From JAWLDV01 sp046537975 (lineage in GTDB: Bacteria; Desulfobacterota; Desulfobulbia; Desulfobulbales; SURF-16), in the NCBI GenBank assembly GCA_046537975.1, contig JBKHJR010000030.1, positions 1-31,181 on the forward strand: a DNA stretch of 31,181 bases, read 5' to 3'. Shown here piece by piece: positions 1-7,126 of the stretch. The notes beneath the pieces are model-generated. The model saw nothing but the letters and a program-made list of their open reading frames with translations, did not search any database and was not told the DNA's origin. Every line of letters starts with the position of its first letter. The first letter of the stretch is position 1. The position numbers and the translations under genes are program-made.

Positions 1-2
1 CA

Positions 3-287
3 AAATGGTATCTGGTCCTGGGCACTCTCGAGGCTGATCAGATTGCCATGCTGGTAGTACTGCTGGTCAGTTCCCTGCTCAATACCGCTTATTTCATACC
101 GGTATTTTACCGGGCCTTTTTCTGTAACCCGGAAGAATCCCAGTTTGAAGCAAAGGTTAAGGAAGCCCCTCTCTGGTGTCTGGTGCCCCTGATTTTCAGC
201 AGCGTGGTTTCCCTGGCTCTTTTCTTCTACCCCCAGCCGTTTTTCCAACTGGCAGAACAGGCAGTGGCAAGTTTCAGCGGTGGCTGA
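3..287 (+). CDS. MrpD/NuoN-like proton antiporter subunit, C-terminal fragment
   Basis: The reading frame is open from the left edge and stops at 285-287, so only the last 94 codons of the gene are present. The residues are hydrophobic, and the run LLNTAYFIPVFYRAFF is characteristic of the last helices of MrpD, MnhD and NuoN/M-type subunits of cation/proton antiporters. These proteins move protons or Na+ across the inner membrane. The gene lies upstream, in the same direction, of two small membrane-protein genes and a second full-length antiporter subunit, as in Mrp-like clusters. The start lies outside the window, and a NuoN-type complex I subunit cannot be excluded from this tail alone. Confidence 0.8.
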   Translation, partial: KWYLVLGTLEADQIAMLVVLLVSSLLNTAYFIPVFYRAFFCNPEESQFEAKVKEAPLWCLVPLIFSSVVSLALFFYPQPFFQLAEQAVASFSGG

Positions 288-362
288 TTTGGAGCGTAAG
301 GTTAAGAAATTAGACAACTTAAAACTTAAACACCGGCGGCAGCCGGCTCAGGGTGAGTAACC

Positions 363-482
363 ATGGAACAGGAACCACAAGAATTAAAACATGATCCGGT
401 CCCCGGATATAAAATGGCTTTTTTAATCGTATTTTCAATAACTTCGGCGTATCTTGCCTTTATTTTTCTTAACTCTATTTAG
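363..482 (+). CDS. small single-pass membrane protein (39 aa) in the antiporter cluster
   Basis: This is a short frame, ATG 363 to TAG 480-482. A GGTGAG ribosome-binding site lies 5-6 nt upstream. The product has a polar, acidic and proline-containing N-terminus (MEQEPQELKHDPVPGY) followed by one hydrophobic helix (about residues 18-38) ending at the stop. It lies between two MrpD-like genes, and the next gene starts 4 nt after its stop, which suggests translational coupling and an accessory role in the antiporter complex. I do not recognise a named family. The assignment as a real gene rests on the RBS, the tight spacing and the clear membrane-helix composition. Confidence 0.65.
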   Translation: MEQEPQELKHDPVPGYKMAFLIVFSITSAYLAFIFLNSI

Positions 483-486
483 GACC

Positions 487-732
487 ATGGAAAAAAAACA
501 TTTTTTTGACAAACAGAAAAACATTAAACGCTTCCTGCAAATATTCTTTGCTCTCCTGGTAATTCTTCTGGGCCTTGATTTTATCATACACCGGCACAGT
601 TTTTTCGACTGGGAGAAGTGGTCAGGATTTTATCCTGTTTTCGGTTTCGTGGCCTGTGTGATTCTGGTTCTCGTAGCCAAATATGTCCTGCGTCCTTTGG
701 TAATTCAGGAGGAGGATTATTATGATGAATAA
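487..732 (+). CDS. small two-helix membrane protein (81 aa) of Mrp-like antiporter cluster
   Basis: I chose ATG 487 (MEKKHFF) rather than the farther upstream in-frame ATG at 454, because the latter would lie inside the preceding small gene. AGGA sits only 2 nt upstream, so translation probably depends on coupling with the 39-aa gene. The protein has two hydrophobic helices (about residues 16-33 and 47-66). Between them is the motif FFDWEKWSGFYPVFGFVAC, and the C-terminus is acidic (EEDYYDE). From memory, this FxxWExxxGFY...EDYYD pattern recurs in small proteins next to Mrp/complex-I-like antiporter genes, but I cannot name the family. Its end overlaps the next gene by 11 nt. It is probably a structural subunit of the antiporter. 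Confidence 0.75.
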   Translation: MEKKHFFDKQKNIKRFLQIFFALLVILLGLDFIIHRHSFFDWEKWSGFYPVFGFVACVILVLVAKYVLRPLVIQEEDYYDE

Positions 733-2494
733 TATTATTCCACCGGCGGCCATTTTTATTCTGGGAGGACTTGTTATCCCCCTTTTACGCGGCAGGCTCA
801 AAACTACATGGATGCTCTTTTTGACTGTTGCCGGATTTATCAATCTTCTCCAGATGGATCCGGGGATACACTGGTCAATAAATTTTCTTGATCTGGAACT
901 GATCCCTTTCAGGGCAGACCGGCTCAGTATGATCTTCGGCTACATTTTTCACATTATTTCTTTCATTGCCATTATCTATATAATGCATGTAAAAAACAAC
1001 GTGGAATATGTAGCAGGTTTTCTGTACGCAGGGGCAGCACTGGGCGTAATTTTTGCCGGTGATCTTTTCACCTTCTTCGCCTTTTGGGAAATGCTTACCG
1101 TGACCTCAGTTATGCTGATCTGGCAGCGCAAGACCAGGGAAGCCCTGGCTGCGGGGTTCAGATACTTCATGATGCATGCCCTGGGCGGACTGGTCCTTTT
1201 TGCCGGAATCATTCTCTACGTCAGTGAACAGGGAAGTCTTGAGTTCGGGTATATCGGCCTGGAGGGCCTGGGAAGCCATTTGATTTTTATCGGAATCGGT
1301 CTTAACTGCGCCTGGCCCGTACTCCACTCCTGGCTGACTGATGCCTATCCCGAGGCAACCATCGGGGGTACGGTCTTTTTAAGTGCCTTTACCACCAAGA
1401 CGGCGGTTTATGCCCTGGCCCGGGCCTATCCCGGTGCCGAAATCCTTATCTGGATCGGAGTGGCCATGGCAGCCTTTCCCATATTTTATGCCGTGATTGA
1501 AAATGATCTGCGCCGGGTCCTGGCTTACAGTCTCATTAACCAGGTGGGGTTCATGGTGGTAGGTATCGGCATCGGCACCCATCTGGCCATAAACGGCGCC
1601 ATTGCCCATGCCTTTAACGATATTGTCTTTAAGGCCCTGCTGTTTATGTCGGTCGGTGCTGTCATGTATCGGACCGGCACTGCCAAGGCCACCAGTCTGG
1701 GCGGACTATACAAGTCCATGCCACTGACCGCCTTTTTCTGTATTGTCGGTGCTGCTTCCATTTCCGCTTTTCCGCTGTTCAGCGGTTTTGTAAGTAAATC
1801 CATGGTAATGGAGGCGGCGGCCCACGGTCATATGAGTTTGGTCTGGCTCGTCCTGCTCTTTGCTTCGGCCGGTGTCTTTCATCATGCCGGAATCAAGATC
1901 CCCTATTTTGCCTTTTATTCCCACGATGCGGGTTACAGGGTCAAGGAAGCCCCGACAAATATGCTGATCGCCATGGGGATAGCCGCTTTTCTCTGCATCT
2001 TCAACGGTTCCTCGCCCGGCCTTTTATACAGCCTGCTGCCTTACCAGGATGTGGTCTATGAACCATATTCCATCTCCCATGTAATCTCCCAGAGTCAACT
2101 CCTGTTCTTTTCCGCCCTGGCCTTTGCTCTGCTTCTGCTGGCAGGCATTTATCCGGCGGAGATCAGGGCGGTCAATCTGGATACCGACTGGTTATACCGA
2201 AAAGGGGGAAAGGCCTTCTATGCCTTGGCAGACAGGGTTTCAAACGGTGTTAATGCCGTCTGCGGCCGCGTTTTTCTGGACCGGATACCAAGTCTGCTGA
2301 CCGGATTCGCCAGAAACGGTCCGGCCCATTTATCCTGGCTCATATTGTCTCCCTTATGGATCTTTCTGCAGGCAGAGAAAAGAAAAGCCCTCCGGACCAC
2401 CTTATACCATAGCTTACAGAATGAATTTTTAACTTTCGGCTTGATGTTCGGCATAGTTTCGACATATTTTTTCATAGTTCTCTCCATGGTGTAG
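722..2494 (+). CDS. MrpD/NuoL-M-like Na+/H+ antiporter subunit (590 aa)
   Basis: This is a polytopic inner-membrane protein of the proton-conducting complex I / Mrp antiporter subunit family. The Proton_antipo_M domain spans about residues 95-390. Landmarks are a membrane-embedded Glu in FWEMLTVTSVML, the Lys of TTKTAVYALAR, and a block typical of the family (HAFNDIVFKALLFMSVGAVM) containing His and Lys residues of the proton pathway. The length exceeds a usual MrpD (about 500 aa) because of a C-terminal extension ending in another hydrophobic helix. A strong AGGAGGAGG site precedes ATG 722, and the start lies inside the end of the preceding small gene. In context it is the last gene of an antiporter operon for Na+/pH homeostasis. 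It could also work as a quinone-independent Mbx-like module. Confidence 0.88.
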   Translation: MMNNIIPPAAIFILGGLVIPLLRGRLKTTWMLFLTVAGFINLLQMDPGIHWSINFLDLELIPFRADRLSMIFGYIFHIISFIAIIYIMHVKNNVEYVAGFLYAGAALGVIFAGDLFTFFAFWEMLTVTSVMLIWQRKTREALAAGFRYFMMHALGGLVLFAGIILYVSEQGSLEFGYIGLEGLGSHLIFIGIGLNCAWPVLHSWLTDAYPEATIGGTVFLSAFTTKTAVYALARAYPGAEILIWIGVAMAAFPIFYAVIENDLRRVLAYSLINQVGFMVVGIGIGTHLAINGAIAHAFNDIVFKALLFMSVGAVMYRTGTAKATSLGGLYKSMPLTAFFCIVGAASISAFPLFSGFVSKSMVMEAAAHGHMSLVWLVLLFASAGVFHHAGIKIPYFAFYSHDAGYRVKEAPTNMLIAMGIAAFLCIFNGSSPGLLYSLLPYQDVVYEPYSISHVISQSQLLFFSALAFALLLLAGIYPAEIRAVNLDTDWLYRKGGKAFYALADRVSNGVNAVCGRVFLDRIPSLLTGFARNGPAHLSWLILSPLWIFLQAEKRKALRTTLYHSLQNEFLTFGLMFGIVSTYFFIVLSMV

Positions 2495-2804
2495 TTCTGC
2501 CCCTGTTTTCTCCGTAAAAGAGGAGGAGCGGCGGGAATTTTCTGATAATCCCGGCAGCCCGAGGAAAGGGTGCGCCCTCCGACGCCGGATTTCTACAGGA
2601 CTATATGCCATGAAAATAAAATAGTATCCGACCTGGAGGCCCGCTAATTAAGGTCCTCCAGGTAGGGAAACGGCCTGCCGTTACAAACAGGTACAGGTTG
2701 TTATCCCCTGTCGGTTTCAGCCTTCTTCGGCGCCACCCAGCCCGACAATCTTAACATCCGCTGAGTCGCTCCTTATGCCTTCTGGGCAGGTTCCAGATTT
2801 ATAA
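2495..2804 (+). other. non-coding 3' region of the antiporter operon with several hairpins
   Basis: I find no convincing gene here on either strand. A perfect 9-bp inverted repeat, ACCTGGAGG (2631-2639) and CCTCCAGGT (2655-2663), has a 15-nt loop. Shorter repeats follow: AACGGC/GCCGTT near 2669-2682, and ACAGG/CCTGT near 2693-2720. On the reverse strand a few short frames exist, for example one reading DVKIVGLGGAEEG before a stop, but none has a credible start and RBS. It could be a structured 3' UTR of the antiporter mRNA. Confidence 0.4.
2631..2663. repeat. 9-bp inverted repeat in the 3' region
   Basis: ACCTGGAGG and CCTCCAGGT form a perfect stem with a 15-nt loop. No T-run follows, so it is not a classical intrinsic terminator. 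It may stabilise the 3' end of the antiporter transcript. Confidence 0.5.
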
Positions 2805-2841
2805 TAAAAAAGGGGATGGCATCAGGCCATTTCCCCTTTTT
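2805..2841. terminator. bidirectional intrinsic terminator
   Basis: An A-run followed by GGGGATGGC, the loop ATCAG, then GCCATTTCCCC and a T-run form a stem with one small bulge, flanked by A and T tracts on both sides. It sits between the convergent antiporter operon (+) and the outer-membrane protein gene (-), so it can end transcription from either direction. Confidence 0.75.
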
Positions 2842-2875
2842 ATCTATTTCCTTAAAAATACGGTCCTGTTCTACC

Positions 2876-3628
2876 TTAAAAGGCAAAACTTACGGCCACA
2901 CCTCCGTAGAGGAAACTGTCATCATCACCATCAATGCTGGCGGCCTCCAGCTCATCCGAAGCCTCGCTGCTGAGAGGAAAAGAGTAGTAGAGTTCCGGGG
3001 AAAACGTAACATAGTCGCTTACCACTACCGGCAGCGCGACACTCAGGCGTCCGTCATGAAAGGCATCATATCCGCCGTTGTCCAGATCATAATAACCGGC
3101 CCTGGCTCCCAAATCCAGGCTCATCATATGATTAAGGGCCAGGGAATGACTTATTCCCAAAGTGACATAATAACCCGGAAAGGCATCAAAATCACGATAA
3201 ACGGTCAGGCTGGGAGAAAGAAGAGTGTCCAGAGTGATCCCGGCATAAACTTCCTGGGAATCCTCGGCCCCGTCTTCCAGGGCATAGTAAATATAGCCCA
3301 GAGAATACCCGACCATGCCAGCGGAACCGTCATAGGAAACAGTAATATCAGTTTCATTCCAGTTGCTGGTTTCCCGACCGTTTTCATCAGTATCCAGGTT
3401 ACCCCACAAGTTGAAGCCGAATCCCTTATAAGCCACGGTCAGGGAAGGCTGGATTACCAGACTGTCCTGGCTGAATTCATACCCCCGCCAGATATACTGG
3501 CTGTAGAGGCCCGTGCTAATCTCGGCTTCCGGCTTCTCCGCCAGGCTCTTTCCGGGGCTGATCAGAATAAAGCTCATTAACAGGGGGGCACCGACAATAG
3601 CTAAGGGGCTGATTACTTTTTTAGGCAT
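2876..3628 (-). CDS. outer-membrane beta-barrel protein, Gcw_chp/TorF-like (250 aa)
   Basis: A signal peptide covers about residues 1-30 (ending SPGKSLA). The mature protein begins with alternating polar/hydrophobic strands, and its start AEISTGLYSQYIWRGYEF matches the opening pattern of the Gcw_chp family of uncharacterised barrel proteins (SxYxWRG). The last residue is Phe (VSFAF), the usual signal for outer-membrane barrel insertion. It is rich in Tyr, Gly and Asp, has acidic loops and lacks Cys. AGGAG lies 7 nt before ATG 3628. It is monocistronic, between the terminator at 2805-2841 and a 350-nt intergenic region. The substrate or function is unknown. The family assignment is from pattern memory only. 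Confidence 0.75.
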   Translation of the reverse strand: MPKKVISPLAIVGAPLLMSFILISPGKSLAEKPEAEISTGLYSQYIWRGYEFSQDSLVIQPSLTVAYKGFGFNLWGNLDTDENGRETSNWNETDITVSYDGSAGMVGYSLGYIYYALEDGAEDSQEVYAGITLDTLLSPSLTVYRDFDAFPGYYVTLGISHSLALNHMMSLDLGARAGYYDLDNGGYDAFHDGRLSVALPVVVSDYVTFSPELYYSFPLSSEASDELEAASIDGDDDSFLYGGVAVSFAF

Positions 3629-3646
3629 TATATGGCTCCTTTTTCT

Positions 3647-3674
3647 TTTGTATTAATAAGAATTGAAATGTCAA
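3647..3674 (-). promoter_or_regulatory. possible sigma70-type promoter for the barrel protein
   Basis: On the minus strand a perfect TTGACA (3674-3669) is followed after 16 nt by TACAAA (3652-3647). The -10 box is weak (4 of 6), and the predicted start site would fall almost on the ribosome-binding site, so the leader would be very short. Confidence 0.35.
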
Positions 3675-3978
3675 AAGGCATTACCACTTTTGTACTTATA
3701 CATATCAAATCAATATCAAAAACCGTGCCATAGCTGAAAACACCCCTCCTGCATCCATAACAGACTATAATTACACTGTTTTTCATGATACATCCCCCAG
3801 TATCAACCAAACTCAAAATAAAAACATCTACAATTTTGTATTCTAAAACAAAACATCACTGCTTGTAGTTACAACTTTGTTATTGCTTCTGAATCATGGT
3901 TTCAGTAGCCTTTACTTATTGAGTTCTTTAGCAGGATTGTAGTGAATTGATGAATGAATCGCTTGAGCGGAGGGAAAG
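3675..3978. other. AT-rich intergenic region, no gene seen
   Basis: The region separates the divergent barrel-protein and PepSY-like genes. Short AT-rich inverted repeats occur (TTTTGT 3834-3839 with ACAAAA 3848-3853, and TTGTA/TACAA around 3863-3874). I see no RNA gene, and no clear promoter for the rightward gene. Confidence 0.4.
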
Positions 3979-4368
3979 ATGGAAGAAAAGAATTTACGCA
4001 AGTGGCACCGGGGACCAGGGATTATCCTGGCCCTGCTGGTAGTACTGCAGGCCGGAACAGGCCTGATATTTACTGTCGATGAGGCTGTGAAGGTCCCTGA
4101 AGCCACGGCTCAAGACCATGGGGATAATAACGAAGAGGTACACGGACATAATGGGAATGGGCTCGTTCAGGATAAGGAGTACTATAATGAAAGGCAGGAA
4201 GGCCATGATCATGGCGGAGGGATAATGGCTATACTGGCCACCATTCACCATCAGGGCGGGGTGACAGGCTTAATTTACCGGACGCTGACCGGGCTGGGTC
4301 TCCTCTGGATGGCCGGCTCAGGCAGCCTCATTTATTTCAGGATCAAAGCCAGACAGAGGAGACATTAA
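3979..4368 (+). CDS. small His-rich PepSY-TM-like membrane protein (129 aa)
   Basis: The protein has an N-terminal helix (about residues 8-32, starting RKWHRGPG), a periplasmic segment of about 60 residues rich in His, Asp, Glu and Gly (HGDNNEEVHGHNGNG and GHDHGGG), and a C-terminal helix (about 99-120) preceded by IHHQGGVTGLIYRTLTG and followed by a basic tail. The helix-loop-helix pattern with conserved WH and HH(Q)GG resembles the shortened PepSY-associated TM family, whose members are often linked to iron or heme reductases. The histidines could bind metal or heme, which is inference. GGAGGG lies 5 nt upstream of ATG 3979. It is monocistronic and ends 7 nt from the convergent YkgJ gene. 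Confidence 0.7.
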   Translation: MEEKNLRKWHRGPGIILALLVVLQAGTGLIFTVDEAVKVPEATAQDHGDNNEEVHGHNGNGLVQDKEYYNERQEGHDHGGGIMAILATIHHQGGVTGLIYRTLTGLGLLWMAGSGSLIYFRIKARQRRH

Positions 4369-4375
4369 CTGAGCA

Positions 4376-4627
4376 CTAATTATATGTAACAATTTCTAAT
4401 TCTTCAATATTACGCAGGGCTTCCTGGAAGCTGCTGCCGCAAATTTCCGCAAGCGGCTGCCAGTCTCGGCAGAATATCGGCCGCTCGGGACAGCCGTAAA
4501 CGGCACACTCATATTGATCGGTTAATTGTACGCAGGCAACACCCGCGGATTTACCCTCAGGCATTTCTGTAATGGGACTGTTGATCGAGGGGGCGATACA
4601 GCAGGCCCCGCATTTTCGGCACTCCAT
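4376..4627 (-). CDS. YkgJ-family cysteine-cluster protein (83 aa)
   Basis: The protein begins MECRKCGACC, the CxxCxxCC signature of the YkgJ family (putative zinc- or iron-binding proteins). A second set follows: C31, then CAVYGC and PIFCRDW. Eight cysteines in 83 residues suggest a small metal-binding fold. The length is typical of the short subgroup (about 80-90 aa), often described as Fe-S oxidoreductase-like without an experimentally defined reaction. It follows the PfpI-family gene on the same strand after 69 nt, with a hairpin in the gap. The RBS is weak (GAATAAAAG). Confidence 0.8.
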   Translation of the reverse strand: MECRKCGACCIAPSINSPITEMPEGKSAGVACVQLTDQYECAVYGCPERPIFCRDWQPLAEICGSSFQEALRNIEELEIVTYN

Positions 4628-4652
4628 CTTTTATTCACAACTTTTACTTTTA

Positions 4653-4674
4653 CCCCTGACTCCTTTCTCAGGGG
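4653..4674 (-). terminator. hairpin between the PfpI and YkgJ genes
   Basis: CCCCTGA and TCAGGGG form a perfect 7-bp stem around an 8-nt loop. On the minus strand it lies just after the PfpI-family stop and is followed by TAAAAGTAAAAG rather than a T-run, so termination is uncertain. It may instead act as an attenuator or an mRNA-processing signal. Confidence 0.35.
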
Positions 4675-4696
4675 AGCAGGATTTATGAGTAAATAA

Positions 4697-5206
4697 CTAT
4701 ATTAATTTGGCCAGAGAAGCCTGGATAAACGCAGGCAGGTCGTCAGGATTACGGCTGGTTATAAAATTTCCATCCTCCACCACCTGATCGTCTACAAATT
4801 CAGCCCCGGCATTTTTAATATCCTGAATAATGGACTTATAGCCGGTCAACTGTCTTCCTCGAAGGGCATCGGCAGTAATCAGGAGCTGGGGGCCGTGGCA
4901 GATGGAAAATACCGGCTTGCCGCTTGCCAGGAAATCTCCGGCAAATCCAACTGCAGCCTCGTCTACCCGGAGCTTGTCCGGAGAATAACCACCAGGGATC
5001 AGCAGGGCGTCAAAATCGTCGACATTAACATTCTTAACCTCCTTGTTAATAGTGACTTCAGCGCCCTCCCTTTTACCTTTTACGACTCTGCCCTCTTCCA
5101 GGCCTATATTTACGACCTCATGGCCGGCATCCCGGAAAGCCCTAACCGGCTTCAGGTATTCTGAGTCTTCAAACATATCAGTAAGGATTGCAGCGATTTT
5201 GGCCAT
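4697..5206 (-). CDS. DJ-1/PfpI family protein (PfpI/YhbO type, 169 aa)
   Basis: This is a cytoplasmic class-I glutamine amidotransferase-like protein. Key residues are an early acidic residue in DMFEDSEY, the nucleophile Cys in SICHGPQLL at the elbow after the strand, its neighbouring His, and the C-terminal TSRNPDDLPAF typical of PfpI/YhbO. Family members have been reported as proteases, chaperones or glyoxal deglycases linked to stress resistance, and the true activity is debated. The length matches the family (165-175 aa). An excellent GAGGAGGA site precedes ATG 5206. It lies 84 nt downstream of the BCCT-SBP pair on the same strand and may be co-transcribed, which would fit a stress regulon. 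Confidence 0.9.
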   Translation of the reverse strand: MAKIAAILTDMFEDSEYLKPVRAFRDAGHEVVNIGLEEGRVVKGKREGAEVTINKEVKNVNVDDFDALLIPGGYSPDKLRVDEAAVGFAGDFLASGKPVFSICHGPQLLITADALRGRQLTGYKSIIQDIKNAGAEFVDDQVVEDGNFITSRNPDDLPAFIQASLAKLI

Positions 5207-5290
5207 TTTTGATTCCTCCTCAAATTTATATCATTTCCTGTTTCCGCTTAACCCGCCGAAGCCCAAAACCCTCAACTTTTCCCCAATCTA

Positions 5291-7126
5291 CTATCCCCGT
5301 CTCAGCCGGTAAAAAAAGAAGCCCAGCGCGGCCAGAAACAGAGCGGTCATCAGGGAAACTTCAGGGGCCGGGTTTATGGGCTGAACATCTTTACGGGCAC
5401 TAACTACGGTTACCCGCTCTCCAGGCAGGGTTGGATCTATGGACTCTTTAACTCCCAGGTTCTGGACCAGGGTTTCCTTGACTCCCCGGGGTATAGCCTG
5501 GCGCTGGGTGCGCAGGCCGCTTACCGGGTCGCCGTCCCCAAACATGGGCTTATCAGGCTTGGGGCCGGCCAGGACAACCTGGGAACTCACAGTTTCCACG
5601 GTCTCCTTTAAGCCGGGATAAGTCCCGGAGGATATCCGGGCCAGCCGGAAGAAGGGATAGCGGTACTGGCGGTCCAGACTGTCCCACCCGCTGATGGGCT
5701 GCAGGACCAGACGGTTTTCGGAAAGAACCTTGACCATCTGGGCATCACCGGGGGGAGCGATGGTAAGAATGCCGTCTATCTCTCCTTTAAGGAGCTGATC
5801 TGCAAGGTCTTCCACCCCGCCGTTGACCAACCTGACCCGGTCTGCCTGCTCATAAGCATCGAGCATGATTTCCGCTGCCTTCTCTGAACTGCCCTTTTCC
5901 GGTCCTGCTCCCAGCTTTTTTATCCCGCCGAAAGGAGAGGGAGTAACCATCCTGTCCCTTTTTATCAAATGGACCACTCTAAATCCCACCGGGGCAACAG
6001 CTTCAATATCAGCCAACTGTTCGGGCAGGTTTCCGGGGCTTACTTCATAAAAACTTTCAGCTCCCAGCAGAGTGAGGAAGGCCTCTCCCTCAGCCATGTC
6101 CTGTATAGGGGAACTGCTGGATCTGACTTCAACCCTGCGGTTGGGAAAAGCTCTGCGGGTGGCATCCAGAGCCTTGGCCAGAAGAGTTGAACGATGATCA
6201 GTGGGAAGTATGGCCAGACCCAGTTCCCGGCGCTGCAGTTCCGGCGGTTTTTTGACAAAGAGATCGTGCTTTATCAAAAAATTCTCGGCCACGGCCCTGG
6301 CCTCAAAACCATCCAGCATAACCCTGCGGTTGAGTTCCCGCATGGTTTCATTATCAATCAGGCCGGCGAGCTTCTCCAATTTTTCCCGGAGGCCGGGATA
6401 ACGTTCAAGAGCTGCTTCCCTGATCAGGGGAGCTCCCTGATAAACCGGGAAAAAGTCAAGATTGTCCCTGAGGATGTCAAGTCCGAATTCCTCGATTTGG
6501 GGATCGGTGCTGTGAACCACTGCCGCGTCGATCCGGCCGGTGACCAGATCTCTGTAAAGTTTTTCCCGGCTTTCTTTCACCGTTACTTCCGGCTCCGGAC
6601 TGAAACCGTAGCGGCGGATCAGGGCGGGATATCCGTCAACAGGCCGGGCCATAAAGACTTCCGGACAGCCGAGCTGAAGTTCGGAAGTATGCCCGACCAG
6701 ATCACCGATACTTTCCACTTCCATCTGAGCTGCAGTGTCCGAAGGCATTACCATGATAAAGGTATTGTTGAACCCCAGCCGGTCCAGCCAGCGCAGATCA
6801 AAACGGCTGAAGACCTCCCTGACCGCCCCCATGGCCTTATCACCGTCAGACATGGAAGGCATGCCCATCATGGAAAGCCCGGTACCGCTATACTCCGGGT
6901 AGAGATCGATCCTTCCTTCCTTGATAGCCTCCTGAAGATCAAAGGTGTTGCCATAGGGAATATTCCGTTTTACCGGGACATTGGCCTGCCCGGCCATGAT
7001 AACAAACATCTCAGCCAGTATCCGGCTTTCCGCAGTTTCTTTGGAGGCTATGCGAAGCGGTTCCTGGCTGGTGCAGCCGCTCACAGAGATCAAAAGTATT
7101 ATAAAAAGACCTATCAGACGCCTCAT
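5291..7126 (-). CDS. tandem solute-binding lipoprotein: OpuAC-type domain + TAXI-like domain + C-terminal TM (611 aa)
   Basis: A lipoprotein signal ends in the lipobox VSGC (Cys18). Residues about 23-290 match the OpuAC/OpuCC osmoprotectant-binding fold: IASKETAESRILAEM, EGRIDLYPEYSGTG, RLGFNNTFIM, FFPVYQGAPLIR and DNETMRELNRRVMLDG. Residues about 301-525 look like a TAXI (TRAP-associated) binding protein: a start resembling the TAXI opening, KGSSEKAAEIML, LADQLLKGEIDGILTIAPPG and SSGTYPGLKETVETV. A linker and a final helix (about 589-607, then RLRRG) follow, giving a second anchor in the inner membrane. Its ATG overlaps the BCCT stop in ATGA (7126-7123), so the two are translationally coupled. 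The likely role is capture or sensing of betaine-like solutes in the periplasm. The TAXI call is by eye and less certain than OpuAC. Confidence 0.82.
   Translation of the reverse strand: MRRLIGLFIILLISVSGCTSQEPLRIASKETAESRILAEMFVIMAGQANVPVKRNIPYGNTFDLQEAIKEGRIDLYPEYSGTGLSMMGMPSMSDGDKAMGAVREVFSRFDLRWLDRLGFNNTFIMVMPSDTAAQMEVESIGDLVGHTSELQLGCPEVFMARPVDGYPALIRRYGFSPEPEVTVKESREKLYRDLVTGRIDAAVVHSTDPQIEEFGLDILRDNLDFFPVYQGAPLIREAALERYPGLREKLEKLAGLIDNETMRELNRRVMLDGFEARAVAENFLIKHDLFVKKPPELQRRELGLAILPTDHRSTLLAKALDATRRAFPNRRVEVRSSSSPIQDMAEGEAFLTLLGAESFYEVSPGNLPEQLADIEAVAPVGFRVVHLIKRDRMVTPSPFGGIKKLGAGPEKGSSEKAAEIMLDAYEQADRVRLVNGGVEDLADQLLKGEIDGILTIAPPGDAQMVKVLSENRLVLQPISGWDSLDRQYRYPFFRLARISSGTYPGLKETVETVSSQVVLAGPKPDKPMFGDGDPVSGLRTQRQAIPRGVKETLVQNLGVKESIDPTLPGERVTVVSARKDVQPINPAPEVSLMTALFLAALGFFFYRLRRG

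Noticed and set aside
2740..2790. Minus-strand short frames (ending DVKIVGLGGAEEG and NLEPAQKA) as a gene remnant
   Set aside because: The frames are in different registers, very short and not identifiable; no flanking coding sequence supports a decayed gene.
2816..3580. 254-codon plus-strand frame opposite the barrel protein
   Set aside because: It is the antisense shadow of a gene with a clear signal peptide and C-terminal Phe; its own product looks like no known family and it has no good RBS.
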